Assembly: GCA_029891385.1 (NCBI GenBank) | Contig: CM057234.1 | Location: 22,864,350-22,928,349, forward strand | Length of the DNA: 64,000 bases | Origin: Erythroxylum novogranatense | Taxonomy: Eukaryota > Streptophyta > Magnoliopsida > Malpighiales > Erythroxylaceae | Direction of reading: 5' to 3' | Shown here: piece by piece, positions 25,801 through 38,194 of the stretch | How the letters are laid out: every line of letters starts with the position of its first letter | Position numbering within the stretch: the stretch's first letter is position 1 | Translations under genes and position numbers: made by a program | Notes under the pieces: model-generated | The model's database searches: none | Told to the model about the DNA's origin: nothing | What the model saw: the letters and a program-made list of their open reading frames with translations, nothing else

Positions 25801-26930
25801 TCATGGCATAGACTCGGGCCTGAGACTGCAGTCGACTGCTCCACGCCTCAGTCCTGACAAAAAGACTCTTAGAGCTCACTCTGCCTCTACCACGATTTCT
25901 TTGTCCAAGCCCACTACCTCAACTCTGCTGGGCTGTAGCTTCACTTACAACTCCCCCTCTCATACCAGACTGAGCTCCAGCGACGATAGGACAATCTCTA
26001 ATTCTATGCTCTAGAGAGCCACGTTGAAAACATGCTCCTAATAAAGTCCAACACTCACCACCGTGCTTTTTCCCACAGTGCTCATATGGGGTAACTTGCT
26101 CTGCATCGTACCTCTTCCACTGCCAGATTGTACAAAGCGACCCCTCTACCTGAATCTCAACTGTTTTGATCCAGTCGGTGCTCTGAAAGCTTGATTTTGA
26201 CACTTACTAGATCTTCTACTAGAACCATACTGAATTTCACTAGGCCTCTTCATTGCCCAGACTCTGTTTGTCCCTCCCTTAATAACTGCTCAATTATGAT
26301 CAACGCAGCTCTTAACTCGGTGAAACTGCTCAAGTTAGAGATCGCTAGTCTTGTCTTAATTTCCATGTTCAGCCCATCTTCAAATCTCCTACACTTGTCT
26401 TCTTCGGTAGGAATCAAAGTAGTAGCATACCCCATCAACTCATTGAACCTGATCTCATATTCTGCCATTAACATTCTACCCTGTTTCAGATACAGAAACT
26501 TTTTCATCTTCTATGCCCAATTGCAAGGCCTGGTGGTACTTCCTGGAATAGTCTTCCATTACTGTTAAGCTGGGCCTTACAATAAGGACATTGCATAGTT
26601 GAACTTCTCATTCACCTTGCAGTCCATCTGATCAAAAACTATCTCTATCCTTTCTAGCCATCCCTCGGCCTCCAAAGGGTCTATACTTCAGTAAAAGTTC
26701 ATAGCCCCCTGCCTCCATAGCCTATCATACCTCCATTCCCTTCTTTTGAAAACTTTAGGAGGCATTTCCTTTGGTCGACACAGCAGACTCTACTGGCTCC
26801 TACTGATTCTCGATCATTTATGTTAACTGACCTTCCAACTTGATCATCTATGGTGGATGACCTATAATGGACAATAATTTTGATTACTATCTGCATTTCT
26901 CATGATAATTCATGTCTACATTCCTATATG
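25801..26930 (-). pseudogene. Element B gag
   Basis: The capsid-like domain is visible on the minus strand at 26507-26250: MAEYEIRFNELMGYATTLIP, then TEEDKCRRFEDGLNMEIKTRL, the typical Retrotrans_gag end. A zinc-knuckle region follows at 26110-25980: HCGKKHGGECW and then ACFQRGSLEHRIRDCP. In the canonical CX2CX4HX4C knuckle the second Cys is Arg here, so zinc binding is probably lost. Stops and frameshifts separate the pieces. Gag would form the virus-like particle of the element; this copy cannot. Confidence 0.82.
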
Positions 26931-26950
26931 TCCCTATGGATGCTAACCAT

Positions 26951-26962
26951 ACTTTGATACCA
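26951..26962 (-). other. Primer-binding site of element B
   Basis: The minus strand reads TGGTATCAAAGT seven bases after the 5' LTR end. It resembles TGGTATCAGAGC (initiator-Met tRNA) with one difference in the core and one at the end. Confidence 0.75.
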
Positions 26963-26969
26963 ACCAATG

Positions 26970-29900
26970 TGTAATGCTTCATTACAACAAGGTACATACC
27001 AAATCACCCTGAGGATAATGGCACGCTAGAGCATTCACAACATTCACTTAAACATGACATCATCATTCTTTATTCTCTTATAAGACATCATCAAGAAAGA
27101 CACAATATTTAAAAGCCAAATTCCTCATTTCATTACTTAAATAATATGTAAATTGCAGCTTTATAGTATCATCTAAATATGTACAATGACAAAACTAAAT
27201 ACAAAATATTCTACATATGAGGAATTATACAAAAATTATATCTTATCTACTAATCTCAGTTGACCGACCTTTGAGCAATTTCTTCTTTCCAAACATACAA
27301 GAATATTACTTCTTGTAGAGTCTATCAGTAGCTAAAGTCCTCTTTCGATCCTGAAAAATCAACTTTGCAATTTTAATGATTTTTGCGAACTCAATGAGGT
27401 AACCATAATGAATGGTTCACTCAATTCATACAACACATTCTCATTTAATTTTAAGATAACCATACATTTCAGTCAATCAATATATGTATTAAAAGGTATA
27501 TGAAGTGCTCATGTGACTCTTTTCTAATTATTATATTATTGTGACTGAGCACCTAAACTGTCCCGTATCTATAGTGGATACTGGGCTCATTGATATTGTC
27601 CCTTATCCGTTGGGAATACAAGATTTATTTTACATAGTGAGCCTTTAGCTCTTAATCACATTCATATTCTGAGCTTTAAGCTACTTTTCGGTGGCTACTC
27701 TAATCACAACTCTCATTATCTGATCATGCATTCATGTAATGAAATGCATCTCACATATTCAATTAATCATATTCACATTTGTCATCGAACCTTGATCTGG
27801 CATGCAATAATCATGCTATGAAGCACTTATTTTGTCACATTCACATACAAGTAGCACTTCAATATCACATTCATTTATCAAAAGTCTCGAACTTTCAATG
27901 TCTGAAATCAACACAATCAAATCACATTCATAGGATAATTCAAAACATTATTTAACGCAAACAATTAATTGAGTGAAACCGTCTTGGTTACTCACTGGTT
28001 GCTCCCAAAGCTAATGCCTCGAAGTCTCAACACCACCTCATAACTTTGCACATTTATAAGTATTCATTGATGCACATTTATATATATAAAGTATGTACAA
28101 TGCAAGTTTAATGACATTCCCGAGTATATATCCTTAATACACGTCTCATAACTAAGTAACAAGATCTTTAAATCTTTCATCAACATTTAAAACACTTTCC
28201 TTACTTTAATTGCTCATTCCAACATCAACTATGCTCATTCAAGATCACAATTAAGCCTATATATCTCTTGAGAGAAACATTGATAAATCATTCATCTATA
28301 AACAAACATATTTTGGAAAAAAGGCATAACTTTTTATGTAGATTTTGGATTAATGTAATTCTAGGACGCTTTCAATGAGGACTTTGAGATTTATAATTTC
28401 ATGAAGACTCAAAGAGAGATTTTTCCATCTAGAAGGTCAAAATAATGAATTTCTAAAAGTTTCCCATGATTGTCCGCTAACCAGACATACACTCATCCCT
28501 TACAGACATAAATAGGGTTGGGACATGTTTCAGACCTGTGAAGGTTTGTTAGGGGACCTAAAGTCCATTTAATAGACATGGACAAGGCTAGGAGGTTTTC
28601 CAGACCCGAGCAGGTCTATTTAGTAGACTTAATGTCCGTTTAACAAACAAAGGTGATACAAACTCACTCAAGAGCATTCTCAATGGTTTAATCACCTATC
28701 CTAACCTCACTTTCACTTCAAATTTTCCCAAATTTACTTCCTCTAATGCAACATCATTTCATAACAATTTAACCACCAATTTTATTTCATTAAACTCTCT
28801 AATCTCTACTCATTTGATTCTTCACTTTCAACTAATTCTCATCATTCATGAATTCCTATCTTTCTTTTCCATAAAATATTTCATTCCTAAGTCTCAAAAA
28901 TTTCATATTCCAAATTCATCGTTTCAAGTTGATAACTTCTTCAAGTATACCTAATTTCAGCTCAACATCATCCATACACAATTCATATTCCATGCTTGAT
29001 CATAAACACTGAAAATAGAACATATTTTCATACTATCAAAACAGAACACAAACATATACATTCATCCATCAATTTACTGCACCCAGTTCTCAATTTCATG
29101 TCAAATTTTGAAATTCTTAAAGATAGAATTTAAATTCTATGTCTTCATAAAAAATGTAACCTTATGTCTCTAATTTAATCAAAATTAAAACCATCTTATT
29201 TAGATAACTACGAAACAAGTTATGACTAAAATGCAGAGCATAATCAGTAAAAATGTTACTGCTAACATTTTCACGCACTCTCTCCTATCTTCCAAATTTT
29301 CAGACCAACATTTTACATCTAACCCATCTTGTACCTAGATCATCTTTTCTACTTCATTTTTCTTCGTTCTCAACTTCATTTCAACTCAATATCATTCACA
29401 AACCAATTAATGATCTATATTTGATTATTAACCAAAAACAAAACATATAGGTGTACCCATTCATCATCAATTTTCTGCACTCATCCTAACACCATTATGA
29501 TGATCATTCTACCTCAAAAACATCTCTATAATAATATATGAATTAATACTCATTATACATATATAAAAGCAAGATATTTACATAAACTTTTCATCACCCT
29601 TAACACATACATAAACATTGCATAATCAAGTCATCAAATCTTAATTTACTCATCATTCTAGCTTCATTTAACCATACCCATGATATTTAAAACATCACTT
29701 ACTTAATTTAGCTTCAAATCTCCAAAAATAACAATTAGCTCCGCTCCCAAGCATCATACAATCTTCATCTTCTAAAGGTGGTAGGGTTAGGTTCTTTAGT
29801 GACAAATGAAAAAGACAACAAAATGGAAGTAGCAATTGATAGATGGAAGAAAGGTGTAAAGTTAATGAAGGTTTGGTTAATCAAAATGGTGAAGAAGAAG

Positions 29901-30538
29901 AGAAAGCCACGAAATAGATGAAGAGAAGAGTATAAATGAAAGACAAAACAATTAACTTAGTCTTTCAAGTGAAAGAATCGTGAGAGAGAGGACTGGTGAG
30001 TGGTAGTGACACTTGTCACTGCCACTTGTCACCTTCCTATGGTCCCATTTGGACCCTTATTAATAACTAGTCTATTTGTCTACAATTTCTAATCCAATTA
30101 TCTCCTATTTTTCAATGACACTTGTATATAAGTCCCAAAGTCATTTATCAAAATTTTTATTATCATTGGATAGTAAACTCTACTACTATTTATAAATTGT
30201 GTTGTCACTCGACATTTTTCATAGTCCAAAATTACCCAAAATTTTAGTAATTTCCTAAATTTCACCAATAATTCTAAATCAATGCATATACTTTCCAAAT
30301 CAATTTTCAACATATACAAAACCACAATTCTCAATATGATCACATTTATAACCCATTTATACCCGAAAAAATCAATGAATGTATGTATAATTATTTTAAT
30401 GTGCAACAATTCAATATTCAAGTGTATGTGTATGATATAATATGCATGAGTATGAAATGCGCTTTCTAACTTCTCAATAACTCTTATATACACAATTCTA
30501 GGATTCTAACCCTTAACATGGGATAACGGGATGCTACA
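26970..30538 (-). repeat. Element B 5' LTR (complete, 3569 bp)
   Basis: It runs TGTAGCATCC...GCATTACA on the minus strand and pairs with 15180-17936. It holds a predicted donor A|GTAAGTG (29702) and acceptor TTTTTCAG|GATC (27351), preceded by GAGTTCGCAAAAATC. A GTGAGTAA-like site (about 27990) and GTCCGTTTA-type repeats (about 28550-28650) are also present. The five bases after the LTR, ACAGC (30539-30543), are the predicted target duplication of B. Confidence 0.87.
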
Positions 30539-31156
30539 ACAGCGATAGTAGTACCTAAATAAAGAATCTGATCACACATATTATGAAACACCTTTAGGCT
30601 GAATATATAATATATCCAATTACACCTCCACACAAAGGCAATCAAAGTACAAACCATCAACTCTCATGACACTATCACCTTTAAATGAATAGATCATTTA
30701 AGCAATGACTTTCCTCTATCTAACGCCTTTATGTATATCTCAAAATCCTATGTAAAGCTAATACCTTTAGGTAGAATAATCAAACATAAGTCAGAGACAT
30801 CCCCCAAACATTTAAGCAGAACAATTCAAAATAGTGACATAAAAGGTCACTTTGATGACTACATCCTTATTAGTACCCTAGAAAGTTCACAAAAACAAGA
30901 CAGTACTGTAACATTATCGGGAGTGAGTGGTGCACGCGCCTGACTTGTCGAAGGGCAATTTTCGGTGATCCCAGAACCCATTTTTTGTCATTTTTAGCTT
31001 GTTTTTAACCCATTTTTCATAGCTAACCTTATGTATATCACTTTTATGTAATCATATGTGCAAAAAAGAAACTAAAAAATGAATAACAAACATATGAAAA
31101 TCATAATGGATGAAAATGGAAAAACCTTCTTTTCGGGCAATCTGATCATGTAACCG
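30539..31156. other. Unassigned interval, probably interior flank of LTR element F
   Basis: No coding domain was recognised. The part nearest 31156 lies downstream of primer site F in minus-strand orientation, so at least some of it should be element F leader or interior. A TGTAACATTATCGGG string at 30910 looks LTR-edge-like, but I could not pair it with another copy. Confidence 0.4.
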
Positions 31157-31168
31157 CTCTGATACCAC
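31157..31168 (-). other. Primer-binding site of LTR element F
   Basis: The minus strand reads TGGTATCAGAGC exactly, the canonical plant initiator-Met tRNA complement. It sits directly beside the LTR-like terminus at 31170. Confidence 0.85.
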
Positions 31169-31169
31169 G

Positions 31170-31500
31170 TGTAACACATAAGATAGGCCTTATTAAGTGT
31201 CCCAGACCGTTCATGAAAGGGTTAAAATCAAAGGTAGTGCGGAATACCTAATTTTTGTTCCATCTAAATTTCTGAAGTAGTTTTCGAGGCCAAAATGAGC
31301 TCCAATCTCCCGAAACTTTTACAGAAAATGTTCACAGACACGCAGTTAACTTGGTCTTTCTACAGTTTTCTCAAAACGTAAGTGCTATTAATTGGTCAAA
31401 AGATCTGTATGCTTACGAATGGTGCGAGCAACTGTAGGAGACCTTAATCTTTATATAACTTCCATATCGGGCTTCCCTATTACAAGTTTGATATGGTTCG
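31170..31500 (-). repeat. LTR edge of element F (right boundary uncertain)
   Basis: An LTR 3' terminus (...TTATGTGTTACA on the minus strand) adjoins the perfect primer site. About 280 bases in, the minus strand has TATATAAAG (31457-31449), a good TATA box. No second LTR is seen in the window, so the far end (set here at about 31500) is a guess and the family (Gypsy or Copia) is unknown. Confidence 0.5.
31449..31457 (-). promoter_or_regulatory. TATA box in LTR F
   Basis: The minus strand has TATATAAAG, upstream of the LTR end and primer site. Its position fits transcription of element F toward lower coordinates. Confidence 0.45.
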
Positions 31501-31637
31501 GTCCACTCTAATCAGGATCTATTTTCCTTCCGAAATTTGACTATTGATTTAGATCATTTATTAGGTTATTTTATTATCTTTGTTTGGATCAATTTACGTA
31601 TCTTAACCAATAAGTTACTGAAAATATGAAAATACAA

Positions 31638-32075
31638 TTAATAGTTATCCAAATTTATGAACGACAGATGTAAATTTTTTTCAAAGCCAATCCTTCTCAT
31701 TCTAGTTGTTTGTTCATCCAATCTAATCGATTTACCAATAGCACTTGCAAGATAACTCATAACCAGTGTTGTCCAATACTCTAATAGTATGTTAGGAATG
31801 GATCTTAGAGAGGCTTTATGAAGTGACATACCTAGACACCATTTTTGTAGAAACATTTTTTCATCTCCAGTGTCAAGGTCTTGATTCTAGAACTCTTTCA
31901 TTTCAATATTGTCTTTGAATCTTTGAACTTGAATAAGAGTAGTCTTTCTATGTTACCAAAATCTACTCCAAACCATGCTTTATCCAAAGTGCTTTAGCTC
32001 AAGGCTTGATAGAAAGAAACGTAGGGCTTTTATCTAGGGAAAGCCTACTAATTGGAACTTCACTTAGCAGCACCA
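31638..32075 (-). pseudogene. DUF4283-type protein relic (LINE ORF1-like)
   Basis: The minus-strand reading shows, in several frames and with stops, the hallmarks of the plant DUF4283 family: LVG near 32070 then LDKSPTFLSIK; ALWIKHGLE; FLQKWCLGMSLHKASL (31853-31800); SIPNILLEYWTTLVMSYLAS; and AIGKSIRLDEQT with RMRRIGF (about 31690). The family pattern is a W..LPxLPLEYW motif followed by ASAIGxPLxxD, commonly found in ORF1 of plant LINEs and in related TE proteins. At least two frameshifts and five stops make it a dead copy. No RT domain of a LINE is seen beside it. Confidence 0.65.
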
Positions 32076-34977
32076 GCTTGTGGCATCTAGCTAGACAGCG
32101 GGAGAAATTATCGATGTAGAGCTGAATTCTCGTATGAGTTTAAGCTTAGAAGTTGGCTCCCCATCATTAACTATAGCATTCCAGGCTTTGAGATTCGGAG
32201 CACGAAAAGCTATGGATTGCGGCATTGATTTGTTATTAGCGATTAGTAAGTCCTTTGGTAAATTCAGTATTGCTTAATCCCGATTAGAATTACCAGTGAC
32301 AAGAAAGTTACGTGTTAATTGTTTTTCCCATTAACTTAAAGTCTAAAACTCTTTTGCAGTTTGCAGACAGCAATAATACAATAAAGCAGTCATTTTGGAA
32401 ACAAAATTGACCAACCGAAACCTTACTCCCACTCCCACCAAACGTTCATAACGCGTAACATACACAAGTTTCAGACTTGGTGACGGTATCATGAGGTCTA
32501 TCTTTCGTTGCTTGTTCCTACTTCATGTTTTCTAAAATGTTTTTCTTTATAAATTAATTCCCATACGAATATGAGCAAGTTTCATTTGGGATCTGATTGG
32601 ACGAAGTTATGTTGCAAGTAAAACTCAAATCTCAGTTGCAATTTGTTAATTATGCCTATTCCAAACCATTGACCTATTTGAATACAACAATCGCAACATG
32701 GATTGTTAGTTCTTATTTTAGTTCTAATAGAATAGTGGTAATTCAAATTGTTGAAGAAGGGTTTGAACGATGAATGAGATGGTAGGAAAGAGATATATTA
32801 TCTCTTGCAGGTGTAGATTTCCATTCAAGTCCTCTTAATTTAAGGGGAGGAGTGTCGACCATTAGGAGTCTATTTAGTATAGGGAATCCAGTTTTACTAT
32901 CGTGGTTTTTCAAATGAATTTACAAGGCAGCCTACTTAATAAAGGAGGCAAGGTAGCTAAATATTTGGGAACAGAACATCTCATAGGCCAAGGAAAGTCT
33001 CTTGCACTGATTGTCTTTTTTTTTTTTTTTCTTTTCACTTCTCTTCCATATAGAGATGTTTGAAAAACAAAACAAATATAAATATTCAAATGCCCCAATT
33101 CAATGACTAAACAAAATCGTTGACCTATTTCAATAGGCTATTCACAACTTGGCCTTAAAGTCATTGATTAGCACCTAGCAAGACTTAAAAATTTTCTTGA
33201 CGTCTTCGCAACCTTATGAATGTGGACCACTATTTCTTAATATAACCTTATATACCGGTGCCAAAGAGTAATGTTTTTTAAGTGTCTTTTGATGATTACT
33301 AAAAACAAAGTGTAAAGACATGTTAAACCTATCACTTGTTTGCTTTTCTCAGAGGCTGCTAATATTTTTTACTACCATAGACAATGAATCTTGACACCAC
33401 CTAGGTTATACTGGGTCGGAAAAAGTTAGTATTTTAGACACCTATTTTATTTTACTTTCAAAACAAAACCATGTGACTTTGCCATATGGTGGATGTTTGG
33501 GATTGCCTTTTAAAAGTATTTTTGGTATTTGTAAATAGATTTTGAGGTAAGTTACACAAAAAAAAAACACACACACACACACACAGTTTGTAATATGCTT
33601 GGTTAACATTTTTTGAAAACACATCTTTCAGCATCATAAAGTTAAAATTTTACATTTTTAAGGAATTTTTCAATACAAATAAAAATATACTTCTTACTTT
33701 TTACAAAATACTTTGACATTAATATTGTCTGTAAGTAATATTATCTCTATTTATTAAGTAATTGTATAATAATCTTACTAAACACTTGAATACTTCTACT
33801 CAATGTTATTTCCAACCCTTTTATCAAACATTCATCATTAGTAATACTTTGACCGCAATACTTTTCAAACATCAACTTCAACTATAGTTTCTCCTTCAAC
33901 TACAGTTTCTCGCTTCATCTTTACCTTATAGATAATATAAAAAAATTCAATACAAATTAATGTTTTTAATATGGCCACGGGCAAGTCTATGCTATTAGAC
34001 ATGCCTTCTTCCTTAGGTATTAGTTAAATCCAGAGATTACATAATCATATTGGACATGAGGGAAGTCGAACAAGTAATTCAATTTGGTTGAGTTCAAAAA
34101 TCAATTTTTTCTATCGAACCAGAAGCTGGCAAATTGTCTATTGTTCCAATCCAATTTAATCTAAAAATACATTTTATTATTTCGTAATACTTTTAGTTTA
34201 ATTATATTTTATTATTTATATTCTAATTATTATGTTAATATAAAGCTCAATTTAGTTTAACTCAATTTGAATTAAATCTTAACACTTATTATTTCAATTT
34301 GATATCATTGAATTCCATTTTAAACAAAGATAGATTTGGACGCTTCTGGTGTTACATAATATCTTATTCTCCATAATGTCTTAAGCGGTGGCAACTCATG
34401 AGGCACAACGGGCAGAATATAAAATAAGCTCTCGAAACTCATCTATCAAACAATCAAAATCTTAAAGAAATACGCAATTCATAATTCACATGCTCACCGT
34501 AGATAATTTACCATTGGATGAGATATAAAAAACCCAAACAGTCGGCTAACAAGGTCAATACATGTTTTGATATTGAGTTTCATTTCAAACGGATGACGTC
34601 GACTGAGAAAATAGGGACCAATTATTTGAGGTCAATGAAACTCAGATCCCGATGGTACTTGGTGCCGCGAGGGTTGAAAATAGAGCATTAAAAAATAGAG
34701 ATTGATTATGAGTCACTAATAATACATTTAAGGCATGCATGCATCTAGGCTAATATAGTATCAAATGAAGATTTGAATAAGCCCTTAACTCATGTCACCA
34801 AATTCTGTGAGCAGTAATAAATTGTTTTGCTAAAAACAATCAAGAAACATTTTGAAGAAGTAGGGAATTCGTTTATTCAACATGTTATGACTATTTGTAA
34901 AGATATTTAACTTGATGTGAGTGTAACAAAGTTACCTCTAAATTTGCGTGAATATGATAAGAAAATAAGTTGTAGTA
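32076..34977. other. Intergenic, no gene recognised
   Basis: I see AT-rich sequence with no convincing open frame. It holds a 15-base T run at 33016-33030 and a CA microsatellite at 33567-33585. The 32076-32350 stretch is less AT-rich and may be more of the DUF4283 relic. Confidence 0.5.
33567..33585. repeat. (AC)n microsatellite
   Basis: About nine AC units follow a short A run. Confidence 0.9.
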
Positions 34978-34979
34978 TA

Positions 34980-35277
34980 CTCTCTCTGTTTCATAATAAG
35001 AGTTGTTTTAGAAAAATACACGCTTATTAAGAAAGCTAATGAAATTATAGATATACCCTTATTAATACTTCTATAAAATTACCTCAGTAATCAGCATCTT
35101 AAATGAAATTGTGAGAGAAATTGTCTTGAAATTGTGATTTGTATAATTAAGATGAGAGAGAAATGAAAAGTTAATTTTGGAAGAAAAGTTATAAACATGC
35201 ATACAAAGTCAAGAATGACACTTGTTTTAAATAATTAAAATGTATCTAAAAAGACTCTTATTATGAAACGGAGGGAG
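34980..35277. mobile_element. Stowaway-like MITE (298 bp)
   Basis: The left end CTCTCTCTGTTTCATAATAA and the right end TTATGAAACGGAGGGAG form terminal inverted repeats of the Tc1/mariner Stowaway type (consensus CTCCCTCCGTTTCA). TA dinucleotides flank it at 34978-34979 and 35278-35279. It has no coding capacity, so it depends on a mariner-like transposase elsewhere. Confidence 0.88.
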
Positions 35278-35279
35278 TA

Positions 35280-36298
35280 CTTAATTACAGTAAAGTGTTG
35301 TTATTAAAAATAAATAAAACTCGTTGAATAAGAGATAATGAGTTGCTAAAATATTGAAATTGAGCAGTAATTTGATATGAATGCTTCTAGAATGGAATTA
35401 ATAATTATCAAATTATTTTGTAACTCTACGTAAATTAAGGAAAACAACACAGTCTTGAACATACATTTTACTAAATTGATCTAAGATATATATCAATAGT
35501 TGAGTTTTAAACCAACTTTAATGGAAAATGATTTTGTCAATTGAATTTCTTTATCAAAAGGATCATATTTTTTGAATTTTTTATTATTTAAATGAAGGGA
35601 TTTAAAAGTTCACTTTTATATAAATTTCTAATCGCTCCGATCTCCATTTACATCATAGTGCATATTCGGATAATAATAAAATTAGAACATAACAAATATG
35701 AACTTATGGACAATCAGGCAATGTGACTGCACGCAAAAATTACTATGTACGAATTCGCAAGTAATGGTTCATGGTGTAAGTTTCCACGCAGACATAGACA
35801 AGTCATTGCGTAAGTGAGAAGATAGTTGACCATCATTCCTAGCAAGCTTTTTCCACCTGCAACTTGAGAAGCTGTTTGAAAAGAAGAAAATCATACGTAG
35901 AGGAGAGGATTACTTGGAAATGGCGAATCGTTGAATTTAGATATTTACGGTAAATTTCGATGGAGGCTTAAAGCAAACTTTTCGCGCTCCACATTTAAAA
36001 CACTTTTGAAGTTGTCTGGCCATTCATGTGATAGAATTTGATTCATATTCTTAATACAGAAAAGGTGACAAAAGGGAAAAGAATATTAATTTGATATTAT
36101 GTTTCTGAAAACACATTAAAAGTATTTATGAATGAGTTGAAATCAGCTTTTGTACAAAATAAATATTCATAAACTATTTAATTTGCAAACGTAGATATTT
36201 TGATAATAATGCTATTACTCTAAGAAATTAATTGTTCTTATAGATATTTTGAAAATAAATTTTCCTTGTAGGAACTAATTAAAACAAATTTTACTAGA
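35280..36298. other. Intergenic, no gene recognised
   Basis: AT-rich sequence in which I find no domain, repeat pair or RNA gene. Confidence 0.5.
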
Positions 36299-36315
36299 AT
36301 ACAATTACTATAGTT
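36299..36315. repeat. 17-bp target-site duplication of LINE tail, left copy
   Basis: ATACAATTACTATAGTT is identical to 37800-37816. The length is typical of LINE target-primed reverse transcription. Confidence 0.88.
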
Positions 36316-36448
36316 TTTTTTTGGTAAGTCGGAAAAATTAATAAATGAAACAAAGATATGTACAAAATAGTTCACGCACAAGTGCCACGGAAGGCACAAC
36401 TAGCTAATACATAGTAACTAGCTACAGTACAATCCAAGAGAAAAACAC

Positions 36449-36451
36449 TTA
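36449..36451. repeat. TTA target duplication of Harbinger-like MITE, left
   Basis: TTA precedes TGCCCCGTTTGG and matches TTA at 37410-37412. Confidence 0.65.
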
Positions 36452-37409
36452 TGCCCCGTTTGGTTGACACAAATTGTTGTTGGAGAAAGTAATCTTTTTC
36501 CTAAAATTTAAATTATTACGTTTGGTTCGTTTTTTTTTAGTAATTAGGAAAGTAAAAACTTTCTTAATTTAGGTAAAGTAGTGACATTTTCCTTGGATTC
36601 TAAATCTCAACATTTCCTTGATATTTAGATTACTTTTTCCAGGAGTTTGATCTAACAAATACACTAGACAATTTAACCATTTCTTCTATCTCAACTCTGC
36701 GATTTTAAAACATATAAATTTCAAATAAATTTTGATTTAATAATTAAAATATATAAAATAAATATTAGTTTATAAATAATAATTTTAAATTATTTATTTT
36801 TAATATAAAATATTTTATTAATACTTTATTAATAAATATTATATAAAATATTAAAATAAATTTAAATAAAATATTTTTGTAAGTTTTATTTAATTTATAA
36901 TTATTATTAGTAATAAAATATTTATTATTATTTTAAAACAAAATTAAAATTCACAATAATTATAAAAGTTGAAATAAATAAAATAACTAATTAAAAACTT
37001 TGAAAAAGGGGAAGGAGAGACAAGAGAGAGGAGGAAATTTTAAATTTTTTTGAAAATTTTGCAAAAAATCTCCCCTATTTTAAAAAATTTTCAGTATTGG
37101 CTGGTATTTAGATTTTAAATATTTTTGTGTAGAAATTTCAATCAACAATCTTCAGGTTCATATTTTTTCCTTATTTAACGATTTCAATTTTTATTATGTT
37201 TGTAGAGGTATAATTGAAAACATAAGTCAAAATCAAGTTACATTCTATAAAATACTGTTATATACCAAACACTATAAGAATCCACCCAACTTTCTTATTA
37301 AAATTGTTATAAGTATCCAAACATGTGAATATCTTTACTTTCTATATATTTATTTTCCAAAGAATTATATTCCAAATTCACTTTACTTTTCCGCTACCCA
37401 AACGGAGCC
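36452..37409. mobile_element. Harbinger/Tourist-like MITE (958 bp) nested in the LINE tail
   Basis: The ends TGCCCCGTTTGGTT and (reverse complement of the right end) GGCTCCGTTTGGGT form imperfect terminal inverted repeats, with TTA on both sides. The 3-bp TTA duplication favours PIF/Harbinger over hAT, which would give 8 bp. The core (36700-36990) is extremely AT-rich and non-coding. Confidence 0.68.
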
Positions 37410-37412
37410 TTA
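37410..37412. repeat. TTA target duplication of Harbinger-like MITE, right
   Basis: TTA directly follows CAAACGGAGCC. Confidence 0.65.
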
Positions 37413-37799
37413 GGGATATCTACAATTAAGGATGGAGTAATCCTACAACCACTCAACAACATAAACACCTATACTCAACCAGATAATACCAAAGAAGCTA
37501 AAATCTGAATGGGAAACCTTAACTAACTAATTCTCAATCCCAGTAGAGGCAATCCAATAAGATACTGAAGTGAAATATGTTTTTGAACATCCCTTACCCA
37601 AAAAGGCCTCCCATCAACTGAATGTCCATGAAGAAAGTTGCCTCAAGGAAGTGGCAGTACTGAACCTCCAAATTTAGGCATGGCAAGACATGGCCTATCC
37701 AAAGAGAACCTCACTTGTTGTAACCCAGAAAAGTCTAAGCAATCAACCTGCAAAAGTTAGTGAAGAACCAAACTAAATAATTACCTCCTTTCTGTGTAT

Positions 37800-37816
37800 A
37801 TACAATTACTATAGTT
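37800..37816. repeat. 17-bp target-site duplication of LINE tail, right copy
   Basis: ATACAATTACTATAGTT is identical to 36299-36315. Confidence 0.88.
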
Positions 37817-38194
37817 GGAGGCACTAAATTTATTATTTTATATTTTTTTCCTAGTATTACCAAAACTTAATGCTTTAGTACCATAAAATTTCTTGCCCTC
37901 TTAACTACTTTAGTGGTCACTTTCTAATCAGCGCCTCATAATGATCAAGTGTGGTCACCAATGTGCAAGATGATGACTAATTAAACTTCAACAAACCTAA
38001 TGAATCTTGGTAACATAGAAAATACTTGTCCATATAAATAAACGGTAGATAGAACAAGGTCAATAATAGATATAAAATGTGTTGACCAGGAATTTGATAA
38101 CTATATAAAGGATTTTCATCTATCGATATTAATATAGAAAAAATTTTGAGTGATTATCACTTGTTAATTTTTACCGATCATTTATATTACAAAT
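37817..38194. other. Intergenic flank of element C
   Basis: Nothing was recognised. The last five bases, CAAAT (38190-38194), are the candidate target duplication of element C; the partner is not in the window. Confidence 0.45.

Larger units (their letters stand above)
36316..37799 (-). mobile_element. 5'-truncated LINE tail, split by a MITE
   Basis: It is bounded by 17-bp duplications and begins (plus view) with a T run, i.e. a poly(A) tail on the minus strand ending CCGACTTACCAAAAAAA. After subtracting the nested MITE (36452-37409), about 526 bases remain, too short for RT and without a recognised domain. A short 3' fragment with poly(A) and a long duplication is the usual product of 5'-truncated LINE insertion; a SINE is an alternative. 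Confidence 0.75.

Noticed and set aside
30910..30925. TGTAACATTATCGGG as the start of another LTR
   Set aside because: I could not find a matching second end, primer site or purine tract to support it.
31990..32350. Possible organelle-derived insertion, judged by composition
   Set aside because: Part of it translates as the DUF4283 relic, and I recognise no mitochondrial or plastid gene.
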